Positions 16,038 to 25,560 of a DNA stretch of 64,000 nucleotides are shown here, in pieces; the stretch's first letter is position 1; every line of letters begins with the position of its first letter. Position numbers and translations under genes: made by a program. The notes under the pieces were generated by a model. It was not told where the DNA came from, did not search any database, and was given only the letters and a program-made list of their open reading frames with translations. The stretch lies in NCBI GenBank assembly GCA_003568315.1, contig PWYL01000004.1, positions 1 to 64,000 of the forward strand, given 5' to 3'. The stretch is from Mollicutes bacterium. Its GTDB lineage: Bacteria > Bacillota_I > Bacilli_A > Izemoplasmatales > Izemoplasmataceae.

Positions 16038-16761
16038 ACGTTTCGGTCCGCAAGCGTTGGATGAAGAACTCCACCATGGTGACGATGATGATGAGGATGG
16101 CGGTCCAGGCGAAGACGTGGTCGTATTGCAGGTTGATGCGTCCCCGATAGAGCATGTTGCCGATGCTTTGCGGCGATTGGGCGATGAATTCGGCCATGAC
16201 GAGAACCTTGAATCCGAGGCCGATGCTTTGCAAGAAACCTGTCTTGATATAGGGGAAGGCCAAGGGGAGATAGACTTTGGCCATTTTTTTCCGCCAAGGC
16301 ACCTTCTCCAGAAGGAGTGCCCATTTCAAGGTCTTGCTGATGTTCAGCACACCCTGTTTCGCTGCCTCGAAGACGAGGGGGAAGATCATCAAGAACGTGA
16401 TGATATAGAGCGAACGGGTATGGCCGTAGAGGATCAGGATGATGACGATGAGCGAAGCGACAGGGAGGGTCCTGAGACTGGTCACGACCGGGCGCATCAT
16501 GGTCGCGAATACCGGTGTGAAACCGGCCATGGTCCCGAGAAGGACGCCCGCCAGGGACGCCGTGCCGATAGCAACGACAAGTCTTGCGAAGGAGCGGAGT
16601 ATGACCAGATAGGCATCCTTGTCGGAAAGCAAAACGATGAAGGTGTCCCATACTTGTCTCGGATAGGGGAAGAAATCCGGTTTTCCGATGCGCATGGCCT
16701 GGATTTGCCAAAGAGTGAGGATGATCCCGATGGTGAGAAAATAGAGCAGGTATTTTTTCAT
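16036..16761 (-). CDS. ABC transporter permease, NitT/TauT (SsuC) type
   Basis: A 241-residue integral membrane protein with about six hydrophobic segments and the binding-protein-dependent permease signature area (VFEAAKQGVLNISKT...) that docks to an ATPase. It resembles permeases of the nitrate/sulfonate/taurine/thiamine-precursor family. Its ATG overlaps the stop of the lipoprotein gene upstream (TGATG), so they form an operon. No ATP-binding gene is adjacent, which leaves the importer incomplete in this window. Substrate unknown. Confidence 0.8.
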   Translation of the reverse strand: MKKYLLYFLTIGIILTLWQIQAMRIGKPDFFPYPRQVWDTFIVLLSDKDAYLVILRSFARLVVAIGTASLAGVLLGTMAGFTPVFATMMRPVVTSLRTLPVASLIVIILILYGHTRSLYIITFLMIFPLVFEAAKQGVLNISKTLKWALLLEKVPWRKKMAKVYLPLAFPYIKTGFLQSIGLGFKVLVMAEFIAQSPQSIGNMLYRGRINLQYDHVFAWTAILIIIVTMVEFFIQRLRTET

Positions 16762-17705
16762 CAGTCACCCGGGTAGTAGAAATCGTCATCCGGAAGACGT
16801 CCGCGGATGAGATCGGGATTGAAATCGAGGATCCTGCCGAAGTATTCCTCCAGGTCCTCGCGGGATTCGAGGGCCGTCTTGAAGGCTATATTGCTGCGGG
16901 GGATCGCTTCCTCGAGGATGTGCTTGGGAAAATCATAATCCAGGGCCGTGGCATACTCGGCGACGAGGACGGGATCCTCGTTCGCCATTTGCACACTTGT
17001 TTCGATGTGTTGCAGATAGACATCCACGATGTCGGCGGGAAGGGTGTCCTTGACGAAGATGCCTGCCTGAGGATAGGCATCTTTGCCGGTCATCTCGCGC
17101 CAGGCCTCCTGCAGGTCGATGACATGGAGGTCTTCCATATCATGTTGACCCATGCTCAACACGGGCTCGGCCAGGAGCACAATGGCTTCGGTCTCCGTTT
17201 TCAGGGTGGCCAGAGCCGTCTGCACGGAATCGACATAACGGATGGAAGGCTCATCATCGAAGTCGTGTTCGGAAAGAAGCGAACGAGTGATGATGTCGGG
17301 TGTCGCGTTTTCCCCGAAAAGGGTGATTTCCTCGCCATCGACATCGGCGAGCGTGTTGATGGGCGATGTGGAGACCAGATAGAGGTTCCCCCAAGTCACA
17401 GTGGCGGCGAACCGGTAGGGGACATCCCCCGTCGCAATCAGGTTGGCGCCGAGGTTCGTGGGGGCGAAGATGATATCGTGACTTTCACTGATGAAAGCCG
17501 CACTGAGGGGCTCGGCACCGCTCACGATGTCAATCGTGTAATCCGTTCCTTCAATCGTGGGGCGAGTGTATTGGAAATACGTCTGGGAAAGACTCGGGCT
17601 TCCGCTGGGAGCCATGATTTTCAGTTCGCGCTCTTTGTCACTTTCACAAGCGGCGAGCATAAGAATTGTCGTTAACGTGAAGAAAAGCAAAAACATATTT
17701 TTCAT
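16761..17705 (-). CDS. ABC transporter substrate-binding lipoprotein
   Basis: A 314-residue extracytoplasmic binding protein. The ATG at 17705 follows GGAGG by ten bases; the upstream TTG would leave only four. The signal peptide ends in the lipobox LMLAAC with Cys20 as the lipidated residue. The mature part (IMAPSGSPSLSQ..., SGAEPLSAAF, ATVTWGNLYLV) resembles the NMT1/SsuA-type periplasmic fold of NitT/TauT systems. Substrate cannot be told. It is divergent from the Crp/Fnr regulator, suggesting control by it. Confidence 0.8.
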   Translation of the reverse strand: MKNMFLLFFTLTTILMLAACESDKERELKIMAPSGSPSLSQTYFQYTRPTIEGTDYTIDIVSGAEPLSAAFISESHDIIFAPTNLGANLIATGDVPYRFAATVTWGNLYLVSTSPINTLADVDGEEITLFGENATPDIITRSLLSEHDFDDEPSIRYVDSVQTALATLKTETEAIVLLAEPVLSMGQHDMEDLHVIDLQEAWREMTGKDAYPQAGIFVKDTLPADIVDVYLQHIETSVQMANEDPVLVAEYATALDYDFPKHILEEAIPRSNIAFKTALESREDLEEYFGRILDFNPDLIRGRLPDDDFYYPGD

Positions 17706-17727
17706 GTGCAATCGACCTCCGGGACTA

Positions 17728-17736
17728 TGTTATACT
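17728..17736 (+). promoter_or_regulatory. Extended -10 promoter of the Crp/Fnr gene
   Basis: TG-t-TATACT with no convincing -35 element. The expected start near 17743 puts the GTAAC palindrome just downstream of it. The complementary strand reads TATAAC (17734-17729), a possible -10 for the divergent lipoprotein gene. Confidence 0.5.
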
Positions 17737-17754
17737 GGAAGCGGCCAAAAAGAT

Positions 17755-17768
17755 GTAACTCATGTTAC
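17755..17768. promoter_or_regulatory. GTAAC-TCAT-GTTAC operator of the Crp/Fnr type
   Basis: A perfect 5-4-5 inverted repeat lies between the divergent lipoprotein and regulator genes, 13 bases before the regulator start codon. The same palindrome type (GTAAC-N4-GTTAC) has been described, from memory, for HcpR-like Crp/Fnr regulators of clostridia. The most economical reading is that the adjacent regulator binds here. Confidence 0.6.
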
Positions 17769-17780
17769 GGTGGTGAAAAA

Positions 17781-18383
17781 ATGTCAATCAAAGATGTCCT
17801 CGGGATTCCCGAGGTGAAACGACGGATCGCACTCCCCTGCCACTACCCCCAAGGCTACACCATCCATCACGAGCAAGACCTCTGCGACAGCGTCGGCATC
17901 GTTCTCGAAGGTGTGGTGACGATGGTGCACCACACAGCCAAGGGTGGAGCCGTGTTGCTTGCCGAGCTGGAAGCCGAGTCCCTCTATGGCGACTTCTTGG
18001 TCCATGCCAGCACTCCCCGTTACCCGGGGGATATCGTCGTGAAAGAGAACGCAGCCATCGTGCACATCGACAAAGAGGACATCGAGGAGCTCTTGCGTTC
18101 ATCATCCGCTTTCCGCGATTTCTACATGCGGCATATCGGTGACAAGGCACTGTCTTTCAACATGCAGAACAAACTCCTCCGGCAACCCACTTTGCGAGAC
18201 AAGGTCCTTTTCCATATTGAACAAACACGCACGCGTACGGGAAAACCGAAACTCGAATTCCGAAGCAAAGCGGAACTGGCCCGTTATTACAACGTGCAAA
18301 GACCCTCCCTTTCACGCGAGCTGGCGAGAATGAAAGCCGAAGGACTGATTGATTACAACCTGCGAAACTTGTGGCTTTTGTGA
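17781..18383 (+). CDS. Crp/Fnr-family transcriptional regulator
   Basis: A 200-residue regulator with an N-terminal cyclic-nucleotide-binding-like beta barrel (LEGVVTMVHHTAKGGAVLLAELEAESLYG) and a C-terminal winged helix (RSKAELARYYNVQRPSLSRELARMKAEGLI). It lacks an Fnr-type cysteine cluster at the N-terminus; Cys27 and Cys41 alone would not make one. The effector could be a small molecule, haem or redox signal. The ATG at 17781 follows GGTGGTG; the ORF-track start at 17706 would run through the promoter and operator. Divergent from an ABC importer pair. Confidence 0.88.
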   Translation: MSIKDVLGIPEVKRRIALPCHYPQGYTIHHEQDLCDSVGIVLEGVVTMVHHTAKGGAVLLAELEAESLYGDFLVHASTPRYPGDIVVKENAAIVHIDKEDIEELLRSSSAFRDFYMRHIGDKALSFNMQNKLLRQPTLRDKVLFHIEQTRTRTGKPKLEFRSKAELARYYNVQRPSLSRELARMKAEGLIDYNLRNLWLL

Positions 18384-18421
18384 AGATGGAAGCCTTCTAT
18401 ATAAAAATGCGAAGAAACCCC

Positions 18422-18450
18422 TTGCAAACCTGAAGTTTTTTTGGTAACAT
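18422..18450 (+). promoter_or_regulatory. Promoter of the S10 operon
   Basis: TTGCAA (18422-18427), 17 bases, TAACAT (18445-18450), giving a leader of about 130 bases before rpsJ. An 8-bp inverted repeat CTTGCAAA (18421-18428) / TTTGCAAG (18460-18467) flanks the core promoter and may be an operator. Confidence 0.65.
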
Positions 18451-18586
18451 ATCAAAGACTTTGCAAGAAGTCCGGCTGTGAAGCGGGAGGTTGTCGACAC
18501 ACCGATAGGCGTTGTCTTGGTATGTCGAGGAAATTTCCGCGGAGCAAGTCTATGAACATGATTGTAGGCGAAAGGAGGAACAACGC

Positions 18587-18892
18587 ATGGCAAGCCAAAA
18601 CATCCGTATCCGGTTGAAGTCGTACGACCACAGGTTGCTCGACCAATCGGCGAAGAAAATCGTGGAAACGGTGAAAAAAGCCGGATCGAAAGTGTCCGGC
18701 CCGATTCCTTTGCCGACGGAAAAAGAGGTGTTCACGGTGCTGAGGAGCGTGCATGTCAACAAGAAGTCGCGCGAACAGTTCGAGCGTCGCACGCACAAGC
18801 GACTCATCGACATCGTCGATCCCAATCCGCAGACCATCGACAGCCTCATGCATCTGGATCTTCCGTCCGGCGTGGACATCATTCTAAAATAA
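18587..18892 (+). CDS. rpsJ: 30S ribosomal protein S10
   Basis: 101 residues with the standard S10 sequence ([51 protein letters not shown]). S10 sits in the head of the small subunit and in Bacillota also acts as NusE in antitermination. The ATG at 18587 follows AAAGGAGG; the ORF-track start is upstream noise. It opens the S10 operon. Confidence 0.98.
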   Translation: MASQNIRIRLKSYDHRLLDQSAKKIVETVKKAGSKVSGPIPLPTEKEVFTVLRSVHVNKKSREQFERRTHKRLIDIVDPNPQTIDSLMHLDLPSGVDIILK

Positions 18893-18914
18893 TCCATACA
18901 CAGGAGGTGTACTC

Positions 18915-19613
18915 ATGGCCAAAGGTATCTTAGGAACGAAGATGGGGATGACCCAGGTTTTCGACGAAGAGGGCCAACTCGTCCCCGTGACTGTTGTACA
19001 GTGCGACCCGAACGTCGTTCTGCAGAAAAAGACCGTCGAGAACGACGGTTACGAAGCCGTCCAACTCGGCTACAAGGACAAGCCCGAACGGCTCGCGAAC
19101 AAACCCGAGCGCGGCCACTTCAAGACGGCCGGCGCCACTCCTAAGCGCTACGTCAAAGAGATTGCCGGAGAAGAGCTGGGCAGTTTCGAGGTAGGTCAGG
19201 AGATCAGAGTGAATATATTCGAGCCCGGTGAAGTCGTCGATGTGACCGGGACTTCGAAAGGGAAGGGATTCCAAGGAAACATCAAGCGGCACAACCAGTC
19301 CCGCGGTCCGATGTCCCACGGTTCGCATTCCCACAGATCCCCGGGATCCATCGGCACCACCAATCCGAACCATGTCCTTAAGGGTATGAAAATGCCCGGA
19401 CACATGGGGCATGAGACCGTGACGATCCAGAATCTGACAATCGTCAACGTCGACGAGGAACGGAACCTCATTCTCATCAAGGGGAACGTCCCCGGACCGA
19501 GAAAGGGCCTCGTCACGGTCAAAAACGCCATCAAAGGCGAACCCGTCTCACCCTTGGACCCCCAACAATACGCCCCGGAGAAAAACGACTCGGAAGAGTC
19601 CTCCGAACAGTAG
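18915..19613 (+). CDS. rplC: 50S ribosomal protein L3
   Basis: 232 residues starting [15 protein letters not shown], with the conserved loop region [14 protein letters not shown] and [15 protein letters not shown] that reaches toward the peptidyl transferase centre. It has an extra acidic/serine-rich C-terminal tail ([11 protein letters not shown]), slightly longer than usual. AGGAGGTG precedes the start. Confidence 0.98.
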   Translation: MAKGILGTKMGMTQVFDEEGQLVPVTVVQCDPNVVLQKKTVENDGYEAVQLGYKDKPERLANKPERGHFKTAGATPKRYVKEIAGEELGSFEVGQEIRVNIFEPGEVVDVTGTSKGKGFQGNIKRHNQSRGPMSHGSHSHRSPGSIGTTNPNHVLKGMKMPGHMGHETVTIQNLTIVNVDEERNLILIKGNVPGPRKGLVTVKNAIKGEPVSPLDPQQYAPEKNDSEESSEQ

Positions 19614-19631
19614 TCGAAAGGAGAATGAACG

Positions 19632-20255
19632 ATGCCTAAAGTCACCCTGCTCAACCAAAGCGGAGAGAACGTCGGTGAAATCGACCTGACAGACACGGTA
19701 TTCGGCATCCAGCCGAATGAACAGGCCCTTTTCGACGTCGTGAAAGCGCAAAGAGCCACAATGCGCCAAGGCACGCACAAAGCCAAAACCCGCGCAGAGG
19801 TCCGCGGCGGAGGACGGAAACCCTGGCGTCAAAAGGGCACGGGACGTGCCCGTCAGGGATCCATCCGCTCACCCCAGTGGGTCGGCGGCGGCGTGGTCTT
19901 CGCCCCCGCTCCGAGGGACTATACGCTGAAAATCAACCGCAAAGTCCGGCGGCTCGCTTTGAAAAGCGCCCTCTCATTGAAATTGAAAGACGATTCCCTC
20001 ATCGTGCTTGACAATCTGGCTTTTGAAAGCCCGAAGACCAAGGCGATGCTCGAAGTGTTGGAAAAACTCCAGACCGGCAAGGATTGCCTGGTCGTCCTTC
20101 CCGAGAGGGACGCCAATGTCGAACGTTCCGCGAACAATCTTCCCAACGTCCGCGTCACCACGGTACGTGAGGCGAGCGTCCTCGACATCATGGATGCCGA
20201 CTCGATCATCACCACAAAAGATGCCGTGAAAGTCATCGAGGAGGTGCTTTCATAA
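19632..20255 (+). CDS. rplD: 50S ribosomal protein L4
   Basis: 207 residues with the L4 signature RAEVRGGGRKPWRQKGTGRARQG and SPQWVGGG in the loop lining the exit tunnel. The stop overlaps the rplW start (TAATG). L4 can regulate its own operon in enterobacteria; no such leader is evident here. Confidence 0.98.
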   Translation: MPKVTLLNQSGENVGEIDLTDTVFGIQPNEQALFDVVKAQRATMRQGTHKAKTRAEVRGGGRKPWRQKGTGRARQGSIRSPQWVGGGVVFAPAPRDYTLKINRKVRRLALKSALSLKLKDDSLIVLDNLAFESPKTKAMLEVLEKLQTGKDCLVVLPERDANVERSANNLPNVRVTTVREASVLDIMDADSIITTKDAVKVIEEVLS

Positions 20256-20539
20256 TGCTTGCCAGTGAAATCGTCAAGCGCCCCGTCATCACTGAGAAAA
20301 GCATGTTGCTTGTCGAAAAAGAGAACCAATACACATTCATCGTGGACAAACGCGCGAACAGGATCCAGATCCGCAAGGCCATCGAAGAACTGTTCGAAGT
20401 CGAAGTCGTCAAGGTCAACGTCATGAACATGAAACCCAAAAGGAAACGCGTCGGGCGTTACGAAGGCTTCAAGAGCGCCGAAGCGAAAGCCGTTGTCACG
20501 CTCGCCGAAGGCAACAGCATCGAGATCTTCTCTTCATAA
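20255..20539 (+). CDS. rplW: 50S ribosomal protein L23
   Basis: 94 residues; [13 protein letters not shown] and [20 protein letters not shown] are the L23 hallmarks. L23 lies at the tunnel exit and docks trigger factor and the signal recognition particle. Translationally coupled to rplD. Confidence 0.97.
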   Translation: MLASEIVKRPVITEKSMLLVEKENQYTFIVDKRANRIQIRKAIEELFEVEVVKVNVMNMKPKRKRVGRYEGFKSAEAKAVVTLAEGNSIEIFSS

Positions 20540-20567
20540 TGCGCATGCGAAAAAGGAGGTTACCACC

Positions 20568-21407
20568 ATGGCTTTGAAAAAATACAAGCCCGTCACGAAC
20601 GGCAGGAGGGGCATGACCTCTTTGGACTTCTCGGAGGTCACGGCCACCAAGCCGGAAAAATCCCTCGTCGTGACGCTCGAGAAGAAAGCCGGCCGGAACA
20701 ACCAAGGACGTATCACCGTCCGTCATCGCGGCGGCGGTGTCAAGAGGAAATACCGTCTCATCGATTTCAAGCGCGACAAGGACAACGTCCCCGCCCGCGT
20801 CGCCACGATCGAGTATGATCCCAACCGCAGCGCCCTCATCGCCCTTCTCCATTACAAGGACGGCGAGAAGCGCTACATCATCGCTCCGAAAGGGCTGAAG
20901 ACGGGCATGACCATCATGTCGGGACCCGATGCCGATGTGAATGTGGGCAACGCGAAGCCGTTGAACACCATTCCCGTCGGAACCGTCATCCACAACATCG
21001 AGCTTTCCCCGGGCAAGGGTGGACAACTCGTCCGCTCCGCCGGTACGAGAGCCCGCATCGACGGCCGGGAAGAGAAGTATGTGCTCGTCCGTCTCGCCAG
21101 CGGCGAGGTCCGGAGGATCCTCGGGACATGCCGCGCCACCATCGGTGAAGTCGGCAACGAGGACCACGAGCTCATCAACATCGGCAAGGCCGGCCGCAAC
21201 CGCCATCTGGGCAAACGTCCCACCGTCCGCGGTTCCGTCATGAACCGTACCGACCATCCCCACGGTGGCGGCGAGGGGCGTCAGCCGATCGGTCTCAAGA
21301 GTCCCTTGTCCCCTTGGGGCAAGAAGACCCTCGGTCTCAAGACCCGCAGAAAGAAGAAAGCCAGCTCGCGTCTCATTGTCAGAGAACGCAAGCGGAAGAA
21401 GAAATAG
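20568..21407 (+). CDS. rplB: 50S ribosomal protein L2
   Basis: 279 residues, the usual size. It carries [20 protein letters not shown] and the near-invariant [14 protein letters not shown] with the His linked to peptidyl transferase function. The start at 20568 follows AAAGGAGG; the ORF-track start lies within rplW. Confidence 0.98.
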   Translation: MALKKYKPVTNGRRGMTSLDFSEVTATKPEKSLVVTLEKKAGRNNQGRITVRHRGGGVKRKYRLIDFKRDKDNVPARVATIEYDPNRSALIALLHYKDGEKRYIIAPKGLKTGMTIMSGPDADVNVGNAKPLNTIPVGTVIHNIELSPGKGGQLVRSAGTRARIDGREEKYVLVRLASGEVRRILGTCRATIGEVGNEDHELINIGKAGRNRHLGKRPTVRGSVMNRTDHPHGGGEGRQPIGLKSPLSPWGKKTLGLKTRRKKKASSRLIVRERKRKKK

Positions 21408-21425
21408 GAGAGGAGGAACTCAGTT

Positions 21426-21704
21426 ATGGCACGCTCATTGAAAAAGGGACCCTTTGTTGACGAGCATCTCATGAAGAAGGTCCAGACATTGAACAAGGAA
21501 AACAAGAAGAAAGTCGTCCAGACGTGGTCGCGCCGTTCGACGATCTTCCCCGAGTTCGTCGGTCACACCATCGCCGTGTACAACGGGAAGGAACATGTCC
21601 CCGTATACATCACCGAGGACATGGTCGGCCACAAGTTGGGAGAGTTCGCTCCTACCCGGACTTTCCGCGGTCATGAAAAAGACAGGAAAGCCGAAAGGAA
21701 GTAG
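21426..21704 (+). CDS. rpsS: 30S ribosomal protein S19
   Basis: 92 residues; begins [14 protein letters not shown] and contains [23 protein letters not shown], the S19 core that pairs with S13 in the head of the 30S subunit. GGAGAGGAGG precedes it. Confidence 0.98.
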   Translation: MARSLKKGPFVDEHLMKKVQTLNKENKKKVVQTWSRRSTIFPEFVGHTIAVYNGKEHVPVYITEDMVGHKLGEFAPTRTFRGHEKDRKAERK

Positions 21705-21716
21705 AGGAGGACACAT

Positions 21717-22052
21717 ATGGAAGCGAAAGCACAAGCCAGAACCGTTCGCATCTCGCCACGGAAAGTGAAACTGGTCATCGACCTCATCCGCGGCAAAGAC
21801 GTAGGAGAGGCGTTCGCGATACTCAAACACACTCCCAAGGCGGCCGCGCCCATGGTTGAAAAAGTTCTCAAGTCCGCTGTTTCCAACGCCGAACACAACG
21901 AGGGGATGGACATCGAAAACCTCTATGTCAAAGAGGTGTATGTCGGCGCAGGGCCCACGTTAAAAAGATTCCGCCCACGGGCCCAAGGACGTGCGTCACA
22001 AATTTTGAAGAGGACGAGCCACACCACCATCGTCGTGGCCGAGAAAGAGTGA
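21717..22052 (+). CDS. rplV: 50S ribosomal protein L22
   Basis: 111 residues; [21 protein letters not shown] and the beta-hairpin tip region [17 protein letters not shown] that lines the exit tunnel are intact, without the deletions known from macrolide-resistant strains. Confidence 0.98.
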   Translation: MEAKAQARTVRISPRKVKLVIDLIRGKDVGEAFAILKHTPKAAAPMVEKVLKSAVSNAEHNEGMDIENLYVKEVYVGAGPTLKRFRPRAQGRASQILKRTSHTTIVVAEKE

Positions 22053-22065
22053 AGGAGGCTATTCA

Positions 22066-22713
22066 ATGGGTCAAAAAGTAAGTCCGATAGGTTTACGAGT
22101 AGGCATCATCCGAGACTGGGACTCCCGCTGGTACGCGAACAGGAACGATGTTCCGGACTTATTGCATGAAGACATAAAAATCCGCGAACTCCTGGAAGAT
22201 CTCTATGAGAATGCCGCGGTTTCCAGAATCGAGATCGAACGTTTGAAGAACCGCATCGTCATCACCGTCCATACCGCCAAACCCGGCATGGTCATCGGCC
22301 GTGAAGGTTCCGTCAAGAACCAGGTCGTCGCCAAGCTCAAGGATTTGACCGGCAAGGAGATCATCCTGAACGTTGTGGAAATCAAAAAGCCTGAACTCGA
22401 TGCGAAACTCGTCGCCGACAGCATCGTCAAGCAGCTCGAGAACCGCGCCTCTTTCCGGCGCGTGCAGAAAATGGCGATCCAACGGGCGATGCGTTCCGGC
22501 GCCAAAGGCTGCCGCACGCTCGTCTCCGGACGTCTCGGCGGCGCGGAAATCGCCCGACAAGAGGGCTACAACGAAGGGAACGTCCCCTTGCACACCTTGC
22601 GCGCGGACATCGACTATTCGATGCGCGAGGCGAGGACGACCTATGGGAAACTCGGCGTGAAGGTATGGATCTACAAAGGTGAAATCCTGCCCAAGAAGAA
22701 GGGGGCCGACTGA
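22066..22713 (+). CDS. rpsC: 30S ribosomal protein S3
   Basis: 215 residues; an N-terminal KH domain ([16 protein letters not shown]... [14 protein letters not shown]) and the C-terminal S3 domain ending [19 protein letters not shown]3 lines the mRNA entry channel. Immediately followed by rplP. Confidence 0.98.
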   Translation: MGQKVSPIGLRVGIIRDWDSRWYANRNDVPDLLHEDIKIRELLEDLYENAAVSRIEIERLKNRIVITVHTAKPGMVIGREGSVKNQVVAKLKDLTGKEIILNVVEIKKPELDAKLVADSIVKQLENRASFRRVQKMAIQRAMRSGAKGCRTLVSGRLGGAEIARQEGYNEGNVPLHTLRADIDYSMREARTTYGKLGVKVWIYKGEILPKKKGAD

Positions 22714-22714
22714 T

Positions 22715-23143
22715 ATGTTGATACCCAAGAGAACGAAATACCGTCGCCCTCACCGCGTTTCCTACGAAGGCAAGGCGAAAGGCGGCACCACGGTCAGTTT
22801 CGGCGACTATGGTCTGCAGGCCCTTGAAGGCGCCTGGATCACCAGTCGGCAGATCGAAGCCGCACGCATCGCCGTCAACCGCTTCATGAAACGTCAGGGA
22901 AAACTCTGGATTCGCATCTTCCCGCATCTGGCCAAGACCGCCAAGCCGCTGGAAGTGCGCATGGGTTCCGGTAAGGGCGCCCCGGAGGGATTCGTGGCCG
23001 TCGTCAAGAAGGGCACCGTCATTCTCGAAGTCGCCGGTGTTTCCGAAGAGGTGGCCCAGGAAGCTCTCCGTCTCGCATCCCACAAGCTTCCCGTCCGGAC
23101 GAAGATGATCCGGCAAGAAAGTGGTGATTTCAGTGAAAACTAA
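22715..23143 (+). CDS. rplP: 50S ribosomal protein L16
   Basis: 142 residues starting [14 protein letters not shown], with [17 protein letters not shown] and the typical [11 protein letters not shown] ending. The ATG is one base after the rpsC stop; AAGAAGGGGG within rpsC serves as ribosome site. Its end overlaps rpmC. Confidence 0.97.
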   Translation: MLIPKRTKYRRPHRVSYEGKAKGGTTVSFGDYGLQALEGAWITSRQIEAARIAVNRFMKRQGKLWIRIFPHLAKTAKPLEVRMGSGKGAPEGFVAVVKKGTVILEVAGVSEEVAQEALRLASHKLPVRTKMIRQESGDFSEN

Positions 23144-23324
23144 CGAAATCCGCGAATGGGATACCCAAAGAATCGAACAGGAAATCGCCGCTCGCAAGAA
23201 AGAACTCTTCGACCTCCGTTTCCAACAAGCGACGGGGTCGCTTGAGAACACAGCCCGCATCCGCAATGTGAAAAAGGCCATTGCCCGCATGAAGACCGTG
23301 CTCAACGAGCGGAACGCGAAATAG
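23133..23324 (+). CDS. rpmC: 50S ribosomal protein L29 (GTG start)
   Basis: 63 residues, [30 protein letters not shown]...[21 protein letters not shown]. The third in-frame GTG (23133) is chosen because it aligns with the family start M-K-x-N-E-I-R; GTGs at 23121 and 23124 would add four residues. It overlaps rplP by 11 bases. Confidence 0.93.
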   Translation: MKTNEIREWDTQRIEQEIAARKKELFDLRFQQATGSLENTARIRNVKKAIARMKTVLNERNAK

Positions 23325-23341
23325 GATGAGAGGAGAATTGC

Positions 23342-23614
23342 ATGGAACGGAACAAGCGTAGAATCCTTACCGGGACCGTCGTTTCCACAGCCATGGACAA
23401 GACCATCTCGGTACTGGTCGAAAGATACGAACAGCATCCCAAATACAAAAAACGCATCAAACGCTCGAACAAGTTCGCGGCGCATGACGAGAAAAGCGAA
23501 GCGAAAGTCGGCGACAAGGTGAGAATCATGGAAACCCGCCCGTTGTCGAAAACGAAGAAGTTCCGCTTGCTTGAAATCGTGGAGAGCAAGGACCGGATCG
23601 AGAAGACCATATAA
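23342..23614 (+). CDS. rpsQ: 30S ribosomal protein S17
   Basis: 90 residues, OB-fold protein with [34 protein letters not shown] and [23 protein letters not shown]. Typical length and position. Confidence 0.98.
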   Translation: MERNKRRILTGTVVSTAMDKTISVLVERYEQHPKYKKRIKRSNKFAAHDEKSEAKVGDKVRIMETRPLSKTKKFRLLEIVESKDRIEKTI

Positions 23615-23628
23615 GGAGGTTCCTGAGG

Positions 23629-23997
23629 ATGATCCAGCAAGAGTCCAGACTGAAGGTTGCCGACAATTCCGGCGCCCGGGAGATCGAAGCCATCAAGATC
23701 CTGGGCGGAACCGGCAAGAGATACGCATCCATCGGTGACATCATCACCGCCACCGTCAAACACGCCACCCCGGGCGGAACGGTCAAGAAGGGCGACATCG
23801 TCAAGGCCGTGATCGTCCGCACCGCCAAAGGTGTGCGCCGCCCCGACGGATCCTACATCCGTTTCGACGACAACGCCGCCGTCATCGTCCGCGAGGACAA
23901 ATCCCCCCAGGGGACCCGCATATTCGGACCGGTGGCCCGCGAGCTTCGTGAAGAGGGGTTCACCAAAATCCTCTCGCTCGCTCCGGAAGTACTATAA
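23629..23997 (+). CDS. rplN: 50S ribosomal protein L14
   Basis: 122 residues; begins [19 protein letters not shown] and ends with the standard [24 protein letters not shown]14 bridges to the 30S subunit and is the RsfS docking site. Confidence 0.98.
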   Translation: MIQQESRLKVADNSGAREIEAIKILGGTGKRYASIGDIITATVKHATPGGTVKKGDIVKAVIVRTAKGVRRPDGSYIRFDDNAAVIVREDKSPQGTRIFGPVARELREEGFTKILSLAPEVL

Positions 23998-24018
23998 AAG
24001 CGAAGGAGGAAACCGTAT

Positions 24019-24345
24019 ATGAAGATACGTAAAGGCGACAAGGTCCGCGTCATGAGAGGCGAGGACAGGGGCAAAGAAGGTTCCGTGATCAAGGTCTATC
24101 CCAAGACCGAACGCGTTCTCATCGAGGGCGTGAACGTAATCAAGAAGCACGCAAAGCCCTCTCAGGCCAACCCCGACGGCGGAATCCTCGAATACGAGGC
24201 GCCGATCAACGCATCGAACGTGATGCTCATCGCCAAGAAGGAACCGACCCGGGTCGGCTACAAGATTGTCACCGAGAGCGACAAGAAAAAGAGTGTCACC
24301 AAGAAAGTGCGTGTGGCAAAAAAAACCGGCGAGGTCCTAGACTAA
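24019..24345 (+). CDS. rplX: 50S ribosomal protein L24
   Basis: 108 residues; KOW motif near the start ([24 protein letters not shown]) and the [18 protein letters not shown] segment. L24 starts 50S assembly. The C-terminal tail is lysine-rich. Confidence 0.98.
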   Translation: MKIRKGDKVRVMRGEDRGKEGSVIKVYPKTERVLIEGVNVIKKHAKPSQANPDGGILEYEAPINASNVMLIAKKEPTRVGYKIVTESDKKKSVTKKVRVAKKTGEVLD

Positions 24346-24366
24346 TGGGAGAGGAGGCACGAGCAG

Positions 24367-24909
24367 ATGAACCGTCTACAAAAACGTTACACCGATGAAA
24401 TACGCCCCTCACTCGTGGAGAAGTTCGACTATTCCACCGTGATGCAGGCGCCCAGAATAGAGAAGATTGTTGTGAACATGGGAATCGGCGAAGCCGTGGA
24501 CAATCCCAAAGCGCTCGATGATGCCGTGACCGAACTGTCTTTGATCACCGGTCAGAAACCCGTTGTCACCCGCGCCAAGAAGAGCGTTGCCGCTTTCAAA
24601 CTGCGTGAAGGCATGGCGATAGGGTGCAAGGTCACCCTCCGCGGAGAACGGATGTTCGACTTCCTCGACAAACTCATGAACATCGCGCTCCCCCGTGTAC
24701 GCGACTTCCAGGGCGTGAGCCCGAAAGCCTTCGACGGACGGGGCAACTACACCCTCGGCATCAAGGAACAGCTGATTTTTCCCGAGATCGACTACGACAA
24801 GGTCAACCGCGTGCGCGGAATGGACATCGTGATCGTGACCACGGCTGAATCCGACGAAGAGGCGAAAGAACTGCTCGAGCGGTTCGGCATGCCGTTCAGA
24901 AAATACTAA
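24367..24909 (+). CDS. rplE: 50S ribosomal protein L5
   Basis: 180 residues with [43 protein letters not shown] and [22 protein letters not shown]5 carries 5S rRNA to the large subunit. Confidence 0.98.
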   Translation: MNRLQKRYTDEIRPSLVEKFDYSTVMQAPRIEKIVVNMGIGEAVDNPKALDDAVTELSLITGQKPVVTRAKKSVAAFKLREGMAIGCKVTLRGERMFDFLDKLMNIALPRVRDFQGVSPKAFDGRGNYTLGIKEQLIFPEIDYDKVNRVRGMDIVIVTTAESDEEAKELLERFGMPFRKY

Positions 24910-24920
24910 GGAGGCTATGC

Positions 24921-25106
24921 ATGGCTAAGAAATCCATGATTGCGAAACAGAAACGCCCGCAGAAATTCAAGGTCAGAGAATACACGCGGTGCCAACGCTG
25001 CGGTCGTCCGCGCGCTGTCATCCGCAAGTTCAAGCTTTGCCGTATCTGCTTCCGCGAACTCGCGTACAAGGGGCAAATCCCGGGCGTCAAAAAAGCAAGT
25101 TGGTAA
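24921..25106 (+). CDS. rpsZ: 30S ribosomal protein S14, zinc-binding type
   Basis: 61 residues; the short type Z S14 with two CxxC pairs (CQRCGR and CRICFRE) forming a zinc ribbon. This is the zinc-dependent paralogue common in Bacillota; no zinc-free S14 is seen in the window. Confidence 0.97.
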   Translation: MAKKSMIAKQKRPQKFKVREYTRCQRCGRPRAVIRKFKLCRICFRELAYKGQIPGVKKASW

Positions 25107-25142
25107 AAATATTTTCCTGTGATTGGGAGGAGGCAATGAGAC

Positions 25143-25538
25143 ATGGCAATGACAGACCCTATTGCTGACATGTTGACACGCATCAGAAACGCGAACCAAA
25201 TGAAAGCCCAAACCGTCGACATCCCGGCATCCAAGCTCAAGAAAGAGGTCTTGGAGCTCATGCGCGACGAAGGATATATCGCGAAAGTCGATGTCATCCG
25301 GGCGAAGCCCGTTGACAAGCTGCGCGTCACGATGAGATACAACGACAACGAACGCGTTGTCAAAGGCCTGAAACGCATTTCCAAACCCGGCCTCAGAGTA
25401 TACGCCGGCAGCGGTGAACTGCCCAAGGTCCTCAACGGACTCGGCATCGCTGTCATTTCGACGTCCAAGGGTGTTCTCACCGACCGGGAAGCCCGCAAAC
25501 AAAACGTCGGTGGCGAAATTCTGGCCTACATCTGGTGA
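25143..25538 (+). CDS. rpsH: 30S ribosomal protein S8
   Basis: 131 residues, [16 protein letters not shown] at the start and [28 protein letters not shown] at the end, both S8 hallmarks. The ATG at 25143 is nine bases from GGGAGGAGG; ATG 25149 is a less likely alternative. S8 is the translational repressor of the spc operon in E. coli. Confidence 0.98.
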   Translation: MAMTDPIADMLTRIRNANQMKAQTVDIPASKLKKEVLELMRDEGYIAKVDVIRAKPVDKLRVTMRYNDNERVVKGLKRISKPGLRVYAGSGELPKVLNGLGIAVISTSKGVLTDREARKQNVGGEILAYIW

Positions 25539-25560
25539 TCAATCAAAGGAGGTACGAAAC

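Noticed and set aside
15721-16776. 351-codon plus-strand ORF across the ABC permease
   Set aside because: Charge-rich shadow frame (GEGQG, DDDDE runs) opposite a clear membrane protein with a coupled upstream partner.
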